Assembly: GCA_903834925.1 (NCBI GenBank)
Contig: CAILLA010000161.1
Location: forward strand, 1-40,885
Length of the DNA: 40,885 nucleotides
DNA from: an uncultured Schlesneria sp.
GTDB taxonomy: Bacteria; Planctomycetota; Planctomycetia; Planctomycetales; Planctomycetaceae
Reading direction: 5' to 3'
Part shown: in pieces, positions 17,796-26,611 of the stretch
Layout: each line of letters starts with the position of its first letter
Position numbering within the stretch: the first letter of the stretch is position 1
Notes under the pieces: generated by a model
Seen by the model: only the letters and a program-made list of their open reading frames with translations
What the model was told of the DNA's origin: nothing
Databases searched by the model: none
Translations under genes and position numbers: made by a program

Positions 17796-18710
17796 ATGAA
17801 GGTTTTGGTAACGGGAGCCACGGGGCTGGTCGGTTCAGAATTGGTCCCTTTCCTGACTAAGCAGGGAAATGACGTTTATCGATTGACTCGTGGTAAGGCT
17901 CATGAGGCCCACGACATTGTCTGGGACCCGGTTCGCAATCAATTGCCAAAGGGGCGAATCGAAGGGACGGAAGTTGTCGTTCATCTGGCCGGGGAAAATA
18001 TCGCGGGCAAACGCTGGAATCCAGAAGTGAAAAAGGAACTCCGACGAAGTCGAGTCGAAGGAACCAAGCTGTTATGTGAAACAATTACTCAGCTGGAAAC
18101 TTTGCCAAAAACGCTGATTTGTGCTTCTGCGATTGGTTTTTATGGCGATCGCGGCAGTGAATTGCTCAACGAAACTTCGGCCGCCGGAACCGGTTTTCTC
18201 GCGGATCTCTGCCGCGACTGGGAAGCCGCGTGTGAACCCGCCCGGGCGAAAGGAATTCGGGTCGTTAATCTGCGAATTGGTGTCATTCTCAGCACAAAGG
18301 GAGGGGGACTTGCGAAGATGCTGCCTCCTTTCAAAATGGGAGTTGGCGGTGTAATGGGAAGCGGAAATCAATATTGGAGCTGGATCGCAATCGATGACCT
18401 CGTAGGGATCATCAATCATTGCATCACTCACGAGAAGATTTCAGGTCCGGTCAACGCAACCGCTCCATGTCCGGTGACGAATTATGACTTCACGAAAACC
18501 CTCGGTGGCGTGCTCGGCCGACCGACAATCTTTCCGATGCCGGGATTTGCTGCCCGGATCGCGCTCGGTGAGATGGTAAATGAGCTTCTCCTGGCAAGTG
18601 CCAAAGTGATGCCGAACCGGTTAAGCGAATCCGGCTATCACTTTCTTTACCCAAGCCTGGAACCAGCCTTAAGGCACTTGCTTGCGCCGCAAACAGCATC
18701 GCATATCTGA
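17796..18710 (+). CDS. TIGR01777-family NAD(P)-binding epimerase (YfcH-like)
   Basis: This 304-residue Rossmann-fold protein of the extended short-chain dehydrogenase type starts with MKVLVTGATGLVGSELV, so the GxxGxxG dinucleotide motif is at 7-13. NIAGKRWNPEVKKELRRSRV and ASAIGFYGDRGSELL (about 110-124) are hallmarks of the TIGR01777/YfcH group, with the catalytic Tyr in FYGDRG. The C-terminal MPGFAARIALGEMVNELLLA to the end is the small domain typical of the family. The length is as usual. The reaction and substrate are not established for the family. The ATG follows GAGGACTTTGGGCC. It is divergent from fhcB with 218 bp between them; no functional link is implied. Confidence 0.88.
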   Translation: MKVLVTGATGLVGSELVPFLTKQGNDVYRLTRGKAHEAHDIVWDPVRNQLPKGRIEGTEVVVHLAGENIAGKRWNPEVKKELRRSRVEGTKLLCETITQLETLPKTLICASAIGFYGDRGSELLNETSAAGTGFLADLCRDWEAACEPARAKGIRVVNLRIGVILSTKGGGLAKMLPPFKMGVGGVMGSGNQYWSWIAIDDLVGIINHCITHEKISGPVNATAPCPVTNYDFTKTLGGVLGRPTIFPMPGFAARIALGEMVNELLLASAKVMPNRLSESGYHFLYPSLEPALRHLLAPQTASHI

Positions 18711-18765
18711 TTTGCAGCAGTCTCAAGTGAGACGGCGAAACTTTGATGAAATCGGTGATTCGGCT

Positions 18766-19182
18766 TCACCAAAGGTCTTTCGTCGACTGGCTGTTGACGA
18801 AATAATGCCGACCTGGGCCGAATCGCTTAGGGGCTTTTGAAGTAACTCTCAGCCAGACAGGCTTGTCAACAACGGTCCCTTCGACCGCGAGATGTGGTCC
18901 AAGTTCGTCTTCTTGATCCATTCGATGAGCCTGCCAGGCGATCGATTCGACGGTAGAAAATGCGTCTATTACGTGCTTTACATCGACACTGAAATGAGAG
19001 TTTTTCAGCTTCCCATCGTGTGGTCCACCAATCAACTCGGTCCTCGAAGCAAATAAGGTGATTTCCCATACGCCGCAGACATGCTGAAAATGGCAACCTA
19101 ATGGTGCCAAGTCGTCATGTGGTCGAATACTAGCGGAAACGTGGTCGATGAAATCTGATATCCAGTTGTGCGGGGAAACCAT
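18766..19182 (-). CDS. Hypothetical protein
   Basis: This soluble protein of 138 residues (from the ATG at 19182) matches no family I can name. It has balanced composition and a plausible mixed alpha/beta pattern (WISDFIDHVSASIRPHDDL, GVWEITLFASRTELIGGPHD, DKPVWLRVTSKAPKRFGPG), which argues for a real gene. GGAG lies 9 bases before the chosen ATG. A longer version would start at a TTG (19233). It is convergent with the epimerase gene, and a 6-bp inverted repeat GTCTCA-AG-TGAGAC at 18720-18733 lies between them. Its divergent neighbour is glmS, beyond a 670-bp gap. Confidence 0.55.
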   Translation of the reverse strand: MVSPHNWISDFIDHVSASIRPHDDLAPLGCHFQHVCGVWEITLFASRTELIGGPHDGKLKNSHFSVDVKHVIDAFSTVESIAWQAHRMDQEDELGPHLAVEGTVVDKPVWLRVTSKAPKRFGPGRHYFVNSQSTKDLW

Positions 19183-19575
19183 GCGGCGGAACTCCGTCGT
19201 TGCGGTCGAAACGTTAGGAAAATGGGAAAGCAATTACATTCGTTTGGCAATCGACGTACCGGAAGAGACTAGGCCCGAGTCGAAATGACCGTTTTGGAAA
19301 ACAGGTCCGGCGATTACGGTGTTGACTCGATGATTCGAAAGTCAAAGTGAACACTGACCGGACGGATCTGGGCAGGAAACTGCTATCCGACGCGGACAGG
19401 ACTGAGTCTCGCAGTAACGGTCCGATTTGAATAACCGCCGTAATGCCTGCGATCGCTCAATCCCACGGGATTCGGATTTTTTGAGCAGATTTTCGCAATC
19501 GCGTCGGCTTATCGGTCAATTTGATCGCGATTCGATCAACGTTTTTAGCGCTGCTTTGACACGTTTTGATTAAAA

Positions 19576-19595
19576 ATGTTAAGCGGTCTTAACAT
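19576..19595. promoter_or_regulatory. 8-bp inverted repeat upstream of glmS (possible operator)
   Basis: ATGTTAAG-CGGT-CTTAACAT is a perfect dyad in AT-rich DNA 254 bp upstream of the glmS start, in the 19183-19848 non-coding stretch. No T-run follows, so it is more like a protein-binding site than a terminator. Apart from it, that stretch shows no gene; a 60-codon frame at 19623-19805 has no support, and I see no glmS ribozyme. Confidence 0.4.
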
Positions 19596-19848
19596 CTTCG
19601 TCAGTTCGATGCGTATTCACCATTGCGATATCGTCAACCAGACCTCAACAGACACAACGAGTTATGCTACAACCTGAAGAATGGAAAAAAGTGTGAATTG
19701 ACCAATTTCATTTTTCGTGGTCGAGACTTGAATCACGACGAGATTCTTCAAGCCACAGGATTGAAACAACGGCCAACGGAGCAGGTTCGGCTGGCTGAGA
19801 TATGACGCTTTTCTTTTCTTGCGATCGACTTATTTGGAGCAGTTTCCG

Positions 19849-21711
19849 ATGTGCGGCATAGTTGGATACGTTGGCCCGAAGCAAGCGTATGGTTATCTGA
19901 TCGAAGGATTATTTCGTCTGGAATATCGTGGCTACGACAGCGCCGGAATCGCCCTGCAAAACGACAACCAAATAGGAATTCGCAAAAAAACGGGTCGGGT
20001 ATCGCAACTGGCTGAGATGTGTAAACTCGACCCGATTGCAGGGTCGACAGGAATAGGTCATACACGCTGGGCAACACATGGTGAGCCAAGCGACGTCAAT
20101 TCCCATCCTCATACAGGTGGTAACGGCGAAGTGGTTCTGGTTCACAATGGAGTGATCGAGAACTACGCCATTCTGCGTGACCGATTACGCGAACTCGGCT
20201 ATGTCTTTCACACAGCGACAGATACGGAAGTCGCAGCGCACCTGGTTGCACATCAACTGAAAGAAGCGATCAAGCTCGGTGCCGATCCAGGCGATCAGCA
20301 AACCTATGTTCGATCTGTCGAATCCGCCATTAAACAAATCAAAGGAACTTATGGATTAGCGGTCCTTTTTCGCGATGTTCCTGGTTTGATCGTGGCAACG
20401 CGGCTGGGAAGTCCGTTGGTCGTTGGTATCGGTCGCGGCGAATACTTTCTCGCCAGCGACGCCAGCCCTCTGGTCGGAAATACGGAAGAGATCGTTTACA
20501 TCAATGACTATGAAACGGCGGTGATCACCGCCGACTCGTTCGTACTTCGACGTCAGGATGGAACCGAACCTGTCATGTCGATTCGGGCGCTTGAGCAGAC
20601 GACTCAGGATACGGACCTGGGTGAGTACGAACATTACATGCTGAAGGAGATCTTCGAGCAGCCTCAAACCATTGAAAACGCATTACGCGGTCGGCTGGAT
20701 GATGACGAAGCAACGGCCAAGTTTGGTGGACTCAATATGGACCCCCAGACTTTGCGACGCATCGATCGAATCGTTCTGACCGCCTGCGGAACGAGTTGGC
20801 ATGCGGGGCTCGTCGGGGAATATCTGATCGAAGAATTCGCACGAATTCCGGTGGAAGTCGAATATGCCAGCGAACTTCGCTATCGCAATCCACCGATGTC
20901 CGACCGAACGATGATTTTTGCAATCACTCAAAGCGGTGAAACGGCTGATACATTGGCCGCCATGCGAGAATGCAAGAGGAAAGGTCATCCGACACTCGCA
21001 ATCTGTAATACCGTCGGATCAACCATCGCTCGGGAAGCGGATGGCGGCATTTACCTGCATGCCGGCCCGGAAATCGGTGTGGCATCGACAAAAGCTTTTA
21101 CTTCCCAAGTCACCGTGTTGACGCTGTTGGCATTACTTCTAGGGCGGATGCGACATCTTTCGCACCCGGAGGGGAAACGAATCATCAGCCAGCTTCGCGC
21201 GATGCCCGAGAAAATTCGCCAGACGTTGAAGTGTTTTGACAAAGTGAAAGAAGTCGCTCGGAAGTATTACACGGCGGAAAACTTCCTTTACCTCGGCCGG
21301 TTGTACAACTTCCCGGTCGCTCTTGAGGGTGCTCTAAAGCTCAAGGAAATCAGTTATATCCACGCCGAAGGATATCCTGCCGCCGAGATGAAACATGGTC
21401 CAATCGCGCTGGTTGACGAAAACACGCCCAGCGTATTTGTCGCCCCTCGCTGCGAAATCTACCCGAAAGTGATGAGCAACCTGGAAGAAGTGAAGGCACG
21501 AAAAGGCCCTGTGATTGCGATCGCTTGCGATGGTGACGATAAAATCGCTCATCTAGCTGACGATGTTATCTACGTCCCCGATGTCGATGAACATTTGCAG
21601 CCACTCGTCACATCAATCCCACTGCAACTGCTCGCGTATCAGATCGCGATTCTGCGTGGCTGCAACGTTGACCGGCCAAGAAATCTTGCCAAAAGTGTGA
21701 CGGTCGAATAG
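19849..21711 (+). CDS. glmS: Glutamine--fructose-6-phosphate aminotransferase (isomerizing)
   Basis: This 620-residue GlmS makes glucosamine-6-phosphate from fructose-6-phosphate and glutamine, the entry to amino-sugar and LPS or polymer synthesis. The start is set at 19849 because the product must begin Met-Cys. MCGIVGYVGPKQAYGYLIEG supplies the N-terminal nucleophile Cys, and GGAG lies 9 bases upstream. The class II glutaminase domain (to about 240) includes GIGHTRWATHGEPSD. Two SIS isomerase domains follow, with TACGTSWHAG near 312, SGETADT, and the second SIS near 460-610. The C-terminus DRPRNLAKSVTVE is canonical. It is probably a single-gene unit, convergent with csrA. Confidence 0.98.
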   Translation: MCGIVGYVGPKQAYGYLIEGLFRLEYRGYDSAGIALQNDNQIGIRKKTGRVSQLAEMCKLDPIAGSTGIGHTRWATHGEPSDVNSHPHTGGNGEVVLVHNGVIENYAILRDRLRELGYVFHTATDTEVAAHLVAHQLKEAIKLGADPGDQQTYVRSVESAIKQIKGTYGLAVLFRDVPGLIVATRLGSPLVVGIGRGEYFLASDASPLVGNTEEIVYINDYETAVITADSFVLRRQDGTEPVMSIRALEQTTQDTDLGEYEHYMLKEIFEQPQTIENALRGRLDDDEATAKFGGLNMDPQTLRRIDRIVLTACGTSWHAGLVGEYLIEEFARIPVEVEYASELRYRNPPMSDRTMIFAITQSGETADTLAAMRECKRKGHPTLAICNTVGSTIAREADGGIYLHAGPEIGVASTKAFTSQVTVLTLLALLLGRMRHLSHPEGKRIISQLRAMPEKIRQTLKCFDKVKEVARKYYTAENFLYLGRLYNFPVALEGALKLKEISYIHAEGYPAAEMKHGPIALVDENTPSVFVAPRCEIYPKVMSNLEEVKARKGPVIAIACDGDDKIAHLADDVIYVPDVDEHLQPLVTSIPLQLLAYQIAILRGCNVDRPRNLAKSVTVE

Positions 21712-21758
21712 CGAATGTCTAGTCGGCGACGATTTGCCGTTTGAAAAGCGAGACGAAC

Positions 21759-21798
21759 TTTGCCAGTCGGCGACTATTGATCCGCTCGGCTGGCAAAA
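21759..21798. terminator. Hairpin between glmS and csrA, possibly bidirectional
   Basis: TTTGCCAG near 21759-21766 pairs with CTGGCAAA near 21790-21797, with additional CGG/CCG pairing inside. It is placed between two convergent genes, so it could end both transcripts, but U-runs are short. The rest of the gap to 21891 has no feature I can support. Confidence 0.45.
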
Positions 21799-21891
21799 AC
21801 TTTACCACTAATCACCGGGTCGGGCCGGATTTGAACGTCAGCCGCCCGACCGTGCTCTTCGCTCATCTAACAGATGTAACAACTAACTTGA

Positions 21892-22080
21892 TTAGTTGAC
21901 AGCGGAACTTGCGACCTGACCGGGAGCGTTAATAATCAGCTCTTGCCGTCGAACGGACACGTCATCGGGTGCTTCAATCCCCAATCGAACACGCCCCCCC
22001 TTAACTTCAAGAACCGTGACGGTCACGGATCGGTCCCCAATTTCGATCTTCTGTTTTACCCCGCGAGTCAAAACTAACAT
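21892..22080 (-). CDS. csrA: Carbon storage regulator CsrA
   Basis: This 62-residue protein matches CsrA along its whole length: [34 protein letters not shown], and VSVRRQEL. CsrA dimers bind GGA-containing leaders of mRNAs and change translation or stability; in other bacteria they repress flagellin synthesis together with FliW. The second of two adjacent ATG codons (22080) is chosen because the AAGGAAG ribosome-binding site lies at proper distance. No fliW is beside it, and the flagellar genes of this window are 14 kb away. It is divergent from the second haem dehydrogenase. The 340-bp gap is AT-rich and presumably holds both promoters. Confidence 0.95.
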   Translation of the reverse strand: MLVLTRGVKQKIEIGDRSVTVTVLEVKGGRVRLGIEAPDDVSVRRQELIINAPGQVASSAVN

Positions 22081-22421
22081 CATTTCTTCCTTGATTGATT
22101 GAAACCCTGAATTTCCTTCTCAGCAGTCAACTGACACCGCAATTATTGCACCGGGTTCGGCGCTTTCTGGAAAATATCAAACTAGATACGCAATTTCTTG
22201 AGAAAATCTTAATGAAATCCTGTGAATTCTCACTGTTTTTCAAATTTGCCCGATTGGATGGCGTGCGAAGTTCACCCATCTGTCCAATTGGTGAGCTGCA
22301 ATTTGACGCACTTAAGCGATTCATTAAAAACTTCTACTGGTAGACGATTCTTCGTCGCGTAATAATTGATGCCGTCAACCCGGTAAATGTTACGAGCAAT
22401 CCTGAAAGAATTTTTGTCCTC

Positions 22422-25400
22422 ATGAAAACTCAACGCACACACCTCATTTTTGCTTTTTTTCTTATTTTACCTGCTGTTACAGCACATGCTATTGAGACAT
22501 ACGTCCCTTTGGTTGCCGAGAAGTCACAAGAAGGTGAATTGGCTCTGAACCGATTTAAAATCCCCGGAGGGATGAAAGCACAACTGTTTGCCGAAGAACC
22601 GATGGTCGCCAACCCGGTGACCTTCTGTTTCGACGACCAGGGGCGAATTTATGTTGCCGAGACCTTTCGACAATCGAAAGGCGTTGAAGATAATCGAAGC
22701 CATATGAATTGGTTACTCGACGATCTCGCAGCGAGAACCGTCGCCGATCGAGTGACGATGTTCAAGAAATATCTCAAGGACGAAATCGGACAATACTCGA
22801 TCGAACACGACCGAATTCGCTGCATGGTCGATACCGACGGAGACGGCCATGCGGATCAGTCGACGGTTTTCGCGGACGGATTCAATGCTATAGAGGATGG
22901 TACGGGCGCTGGTTTGCTCGCATTTGATGGAGGGGTCTTCTACACCTGCATCCCGAAATTATGGCATCTGAAGGATACGAATGGAGACGGAGTCGCTGAG
23001 AAAAGAACCGCTCTTTACGATGGATTCGGCGTTCGCGTCGCTTTCCGGGGCCACGATCTGCACGGGTTGGTACTCGGCCCTGACGGGCGAATCTACTTCA
23101 GCATCGGAGACCGCGGCTACAACGTCGAACTGCAAGATCAGTCCCGTCTTGTCCAACCCGATCAAGGTGCCGTTTTTCGTTGTGAACTGGACGGTTCAAA
23201 ACTGGAAGTCTTCTGCAAAGGGCTTCGTAATCCTCAAGAGCTTGCGTTTGACGAATTCGGAAACTTGTTCACAGGCGACAACAATTCAGACAGCGGCGAC
23301 CAAGCTCGCTGGACCTATTTGATCGAAGGTTCTGACACCGGGTGGCGGATGTATTACCAATACCCTCAGGATCGCGGCCCATGGAATCGTGAAAAACTGT
23401 GGCACGTCCCGCATGCAGGCCAAGCAGCATACATCGTCCCGCCAATCGCCCATTTTGCCAGCGGCCCATCGGGATTAGCGTACTATCCAGGAACCGGACT
23501 GGACGAAAAGTATCAGGGCCATTTCTTCCTGGCCGATTTTCGAGGCCAGGCCGCAAACAGCGGAATTCGCACATTTTCCCTGATTCCCAAAGGGGCATCG
23601 TTTGAACTCGTCAACGCGGAAGAATTCATCTGGTCAATCCTGGCCACAGATATTGACTTTGGTCCCGATGGATCTGTGTATGTTTCGGACTGGGTCGATG
23701 GTTGGGATGGTACTGGCAAGGGCCGAATCTATCGTTTTCAGGACGAACAGCTTGGAAAATCGGCCTTGGTGAAAGAAGTTCAGTCGCTGCTGAAAGAGGG
23801 GTTTGACGATCGATCGGTCGAGGAACTCGTCAAACTGCTAACCCACGTGGACTATCGAATTCGACTGCGTGCCCAACTCACTCTCACCAGGAAAAACGCG
23901 GTAAAAGAATTGACTGAGGCAGCGACAAACGGCCAGTACCTGCTCGCTCGTCTTCATGGCATCTGGGGACTTGGACAACTAGGACGTCACGACGCTGTCG
24001 TGTTGAGGCCACTACTTGATCTGATGAGTGATCCGAACCAAGAAGTTCGTGCTCAAATTGCTCGCGTCTGCGGCGACGCGGATTTTCAAGACGCCGGTCC
24101 TGGCCTCGCGAAACTGGTGAAAGATCAAAATCTTCGAGTGCGGTCGTTGGCTGCCATCGCGGTTGGCAAGCTGAAATATCGACCTGCATTTCCACCACTC
24201 CTGGAAGCACTTGCCGAAAACGCCGACGCCGACCAGACACTTCGTCACGCATTAATATTGGGACTTGTCGGAACCGCACTCCCCGAGGAACTCATCGCAA
24301 CAGTTCGAACGCAAAATACGGCGATCCGTTTGGGGGCTGTGGTGGCACTTCGACGGCTGACCCACCCCGGTGTGGAAGTTTTCCTGAATGATTCCGATCC
24401 ACTGGTCGTCGTCGAAGCGGCCCGGGCCATCCACGACGTACCGATCCCTCAGTCTTTTCCGGCGCTTGCGAAACTGATCGAAAATTCTGGAATTGCGGAC
24501 CCGGTGTTGCGACGAGCAATCAACGCCAATTTCCGACTCGGAGCCAAAGACAACGCCGAAGCTGTCGCGTCGTTTGCAGGAAATCCCTTGGGCGACGCCA
24601 GTCTTCGTGCCGAAGCACTTGCCGAATTGGACGAATGGAATTCTCCTGGTGCGCTAGATCGAGTAACAGGCGAGTATCGACCACTTGAGCCCCGTCAGGT
24701 CGATATTGCCAGCCTGGTCCGACCGTGGATCGAATCGCTATTCGCTTCATCGCCAACCGTCCGCGAAGCAGCGGCGAAAGTTGCTACGAATCATAGTATT
24801 TCCGAGGCCGAGCCGAACCTGTTGGAAATCCTCAAGGATGTGGAAAACTCCCCTCCTGCATTACGAGTCATGGCACTAGCGGGGCTTCAAAAATTGAAAA
24901 GTCCCGAATTGAAAAACTCAGTTGAATTTTCCCTGAAGGACTCCGATCCGACAGTGCGCAGCCAGGCGAGACGGGTCCTGGTCAGCATTGATCCTGTCAG
25001 GGGAGTCAAATCATTAAGTGAAACAATCACGGGTGATTCAATTTCAGAACAACAGGCCGCAGTCGCGACCTTGGCCGGTCTGAAGCGGGACGATGCAGAT
25101 GCCCTGCTTGGCAGTTGGTTCGATCAATTGCTGAAAGGAAGTCTTCCCCCGGCCCTGCACCTCGATCTGATCGATGCCGGCACCCAACGGGGCACACCGA
25201 AATTGCTCGAGAAGATCAAGGCGTTTAACAAGACCCGATCGGCCAAAGATCATCTGAAAGACTATCGCGAAGCTTTGTTCGGCGGCAACGCGGAACGAGG
25301 TCGAGAAATCTTCTCTGGGCGTGCTGATCTCTCGTGCCGGCGATGTCACAAGATTGATAAGTCAGGTGGTGACGTCGGCCCGGATCTCTCTCGGATTGGG

Positions 25401-25733
25401 CTCGATAAAACCCGCGAATACCTGCTGGAATCCGTCATTGACCCAAATAAACAAATCGCCAAAGGCTTTGAAACGGTGATTCTTGCAATGGCAGACGGCA
25501 AAATTCACGCTGGGATCGTTAAGAATGATGCGGAAGAAGAATTGCGGCTTCAACTGCCAGACGGACGACTGATCACGGTTAAAAAATCCGAGATCGATGA
25601 ACGAACTGTCGGGAAATCCGGAATGCCGGACGACTTGGTTAAGAAGCTGACAAAGTTCGAAATCCGCGACCTGGTAGAATTCCTCTCGACGCTGAAATCG
25701 ACCGTCGATTCCGCAACGCACGGCAATAAGTAA
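22422..25733 (+). CDS. PVC-type membrane-bound dehydrogenase with HEAT repeats and CxxCH haem domain (paralogue 2)
   Basis: This 1103-residue protein has the same architecture as the one at 2429-5665 but a clearly different sequence. The signal peptide at 1-23 has a hydrophobic core and an AHA cleavage site. The beta-propeller (about 35-440) opens IPGGMKAQLFAEEPMVANPV and contains DTDGDGHADQ and DTNGDGVAEK loops, RGHDLHGLVLGPDGR, and FVSDWVDGWDG-like blade ends (YVSDWVDGWDGTGKGR). HEAT repeats run from about 460 to 940. The haem domain carries CRRCH (972-976) followed by GGDVGPDLSRIGLDKTREYL. I infer periplasmic oxidation of an unknown sugar-like substrate with electron transfer to the haem. 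The 11-bp-stem terminator after the stop marks it as a single transcription unit. Confidence 0.9.
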   Translation: MKTQRTHLIFAFFLILPAVTAHAIETYVPLVAEKSQEGELALNRFKIPGGMKAQLFAEEPMVANPVTFCFDDQGRIYVAETFRQSKGVEDNRSHMNWLLDDLAARTVADRVTMFKKYLKDEIGQYSIEHDRIRCMVDTDGDGHADQSTVFADGFNAIEDGTGAGLLAFDGGVFYTCIPKLWHLKDTNGDGVAEKRTALYDGFGVRVAFRGHDLHGLVLGPDGRIYFSIGDRGYNVELQDQSRLVQPDQGAVFRCELDGSKLEVFCKGLRNPQELAFDEFGNLFTGDNNSDSGDQARWTYLIEGSDTGWRMYYQYPQDRGPWNREKLWHVPHAGQAAYIVPPIAHFASGPSGLAYYPGTGLDEKYQGHFFLADFRGQAANSGIRTFSLIPKGASFELVNAEEFIWSILATDIDFGPDGSVYVSDWVDGWDGTGKGRIYRFQDEQLGKSALVKEVQSLLKEGFDDRSVEELVKLLTHVDYRIRLRAQLTLTRKNAVKELTEAATNGQYLLARLHGIWGLGQLGRHDAVVLRPLLDLMSDPNQEVRAQIARVCGDADFQDAGPGLAKLVKDQNLRVRSLAAIAVGKLKYRPAFPPLLEALAENADADQTLRHALILGLVGTALPEELIATVRTQNTAIRLGAVVALRRLTHPGVEVFLNDSDPLVVVEAARAIHDVPIPQSFPALAKLIENSGIADPVLRRAINANFRLGAKDNAEAVASFAGNPLGDASLRAEALAELDEWNSPGALDRVTGEYRPLEPRQVDIASLVRPWIESLFASSPTVREAAAKVATNHSISEAEPNLLEILKDVENSPPALRVMALAGLQKLKSPELKNSVEFSLKDSDPTVRSQARRVLVSIDPVRGVKSLSETITGDSISEQQAAVATLAGLKRDDADALLGSWFDQLLKGSLPPALHLDLIDAGTQRGTPKLLEKIKAFNKTRSAKDHLKDYREALFGGNAERGREIFSGRADLSCRRCHKIDKSGGDVGPDLSRIGLDKTREYLLESVIDPNKQIAKGFETVILAMADGKIHAGIVKNDAEEELRLQLPDGRLITVKKSEIDERTVGKSGMPDDLVKKLTKFEIRDLVEFLSTLKSTVDSATHGNK

Positions 25734-25755
25734 GAATCGGAGTCGATAAATGAAT

Positions 25756-25795
25756 CGAGGGGAGCCGTTGGCTCCCCTCGAAGGATCTTGTTTTT
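25756..25795 (+). terminator. Strong intrinsic terminator after the dehydrogenase
   Basis: CGAGGGGAGCC-GTT-GGCTCCCCTCG is a perfect 11-bp stem (25756-25780), with a TTTTT run at 25791-25795, 22 bp after the stop codon. A second small dyad, ATGTCAG-TCAGG-CTGACAT at 25808-25826, may serve the convergent minus-strand gene. Confidence 0.8.
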
Positions 25796-25846
25796 CCGTC
25801 ATCGACAATGTCAGTCAGGCTGACATCCGTCGAGTCCGTTTAACAA

Positions 25847-26353
25847 TCAGTTGGTGCAGCCAGCAGGAGCGGCACAGGTAGGACCACATGATGTGGCAAC
25901 TGGAGCTGCACAGGTTGGAGCACAGGTCGAAGCTGGAGCGCCACAGCTAGGAGCACATGAAGAACCGCAAGCCGAACCACAGCAACGTGGTTTGCAGAGG
26001 CGAATCTTAGGCATGCAGAGCTTAGGCATGCAGAGCTTTGGCAACTTGATCTTGTGGCAACGTGGAGCACAGGTGTTGCAGGTATTGCAGCTCGTTGCAA
26101 CTGGAGCACAGCTCGTTGCAACTGGAGCACAGCTGGCAACAGGAGCGGCACAAGTTGGAGCACAAGAAACAGCAGCAGGAGCACAAGCAGGAGCAGCACA
26201 GGTCGGAGCGGCGGAAACGCACGCAGCCGGGGCGGCACAGCTCGGGGCAGCGTTACAGCTATTACAGCTGTTGTGGTGGTGGAACAGGCCAGCTTGAGCA
26301 CTGTTCAGACTGGCAAAGGCGGCCAGCGCGGCGGAAATCCAAACAAACTTCAT
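25847..26353 (-). CDS. Cysteine-rich, low-complexity secreted protein
   Basis: This 168-residue protein has a clear signal peptide (MKFVWISAALAAFASLNSAQ, cut near AQA). The mature part holds 27 cysteines in about 147 residues, arranged as Ala/Pro/Cys repeats (CAAP, CAPT, SCAPVAT) on both sides of a basic centre (CHKIKLPKLCMPKLCMPKI). It begins GLFHHHNSCNSC. The repeats are also visible in DNA, for example two adjacent GTTGCAACTGGAGCACAGCT-type units near 26093-26132. GGAG precedes the ATG at 26353, and an upstream in-frame codon at 26437 is rejected. I infer disulfide-linked or metal-binding envelope material; no family function is known to me. Confidence 0.75.
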   Translation of the reverse strand: MKFVWISAALAAFASLNSAQAGLFHHHNSCNSCNAAPSCAAPAACVSAAPTCAAPACAPAAVSCAPTCAAPVASCAPVATSCAPVATSCNTCNTCAPRCHKIKLPKLCMPKLCMPKIRLCKPRCCGSACGSSCAPSCGAPASTCAPTCAAPVATSCGPTCAAPAGCTN

Positions 26354-26611
26354 TGCATTCTCCAGGTACATCATAGGGGCCGAGGGAACGTGTTGAACTG
26401 AGGTGATACCGATCCAAACACCACGTTTGGTGGACAACTCAGTTCGAGGGAGCTATTCGCGTCACGCCATTGTTTTCGGCGTTAACTGCCTGTTCGGCTG
26501 AAATAATCAGGATTGTTTTTTTTGCCGCATTGAGAACTCGGTCCAACGTACCAGTTAGGAGGACTCTGCGGGCTGATCTTGATTCGTTAGACTGGACCTC
26601 GTCCTCATTCG

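Noticed and set aside
19623-19805. 60-codon frame upstream of glmS
   Set aside because: No ribosome-binding site or recognisable sequence; more likely part of the glmS leader or promoter region.
21806-21850. tRNA-like string on the minus strand (GTTCAAATCC)
   Set aside because: The would-be T-arm does not pair beyond one base pair, and no acceptor or anticodon arm can be drawn.
25851-26297. Plus-strand low-complexity frame opposite the cysteine-rich gene
   Set aside because: It is a mirror of the repeats; the minus-strand frame has a signal peptide and a good ribosome-binding site.
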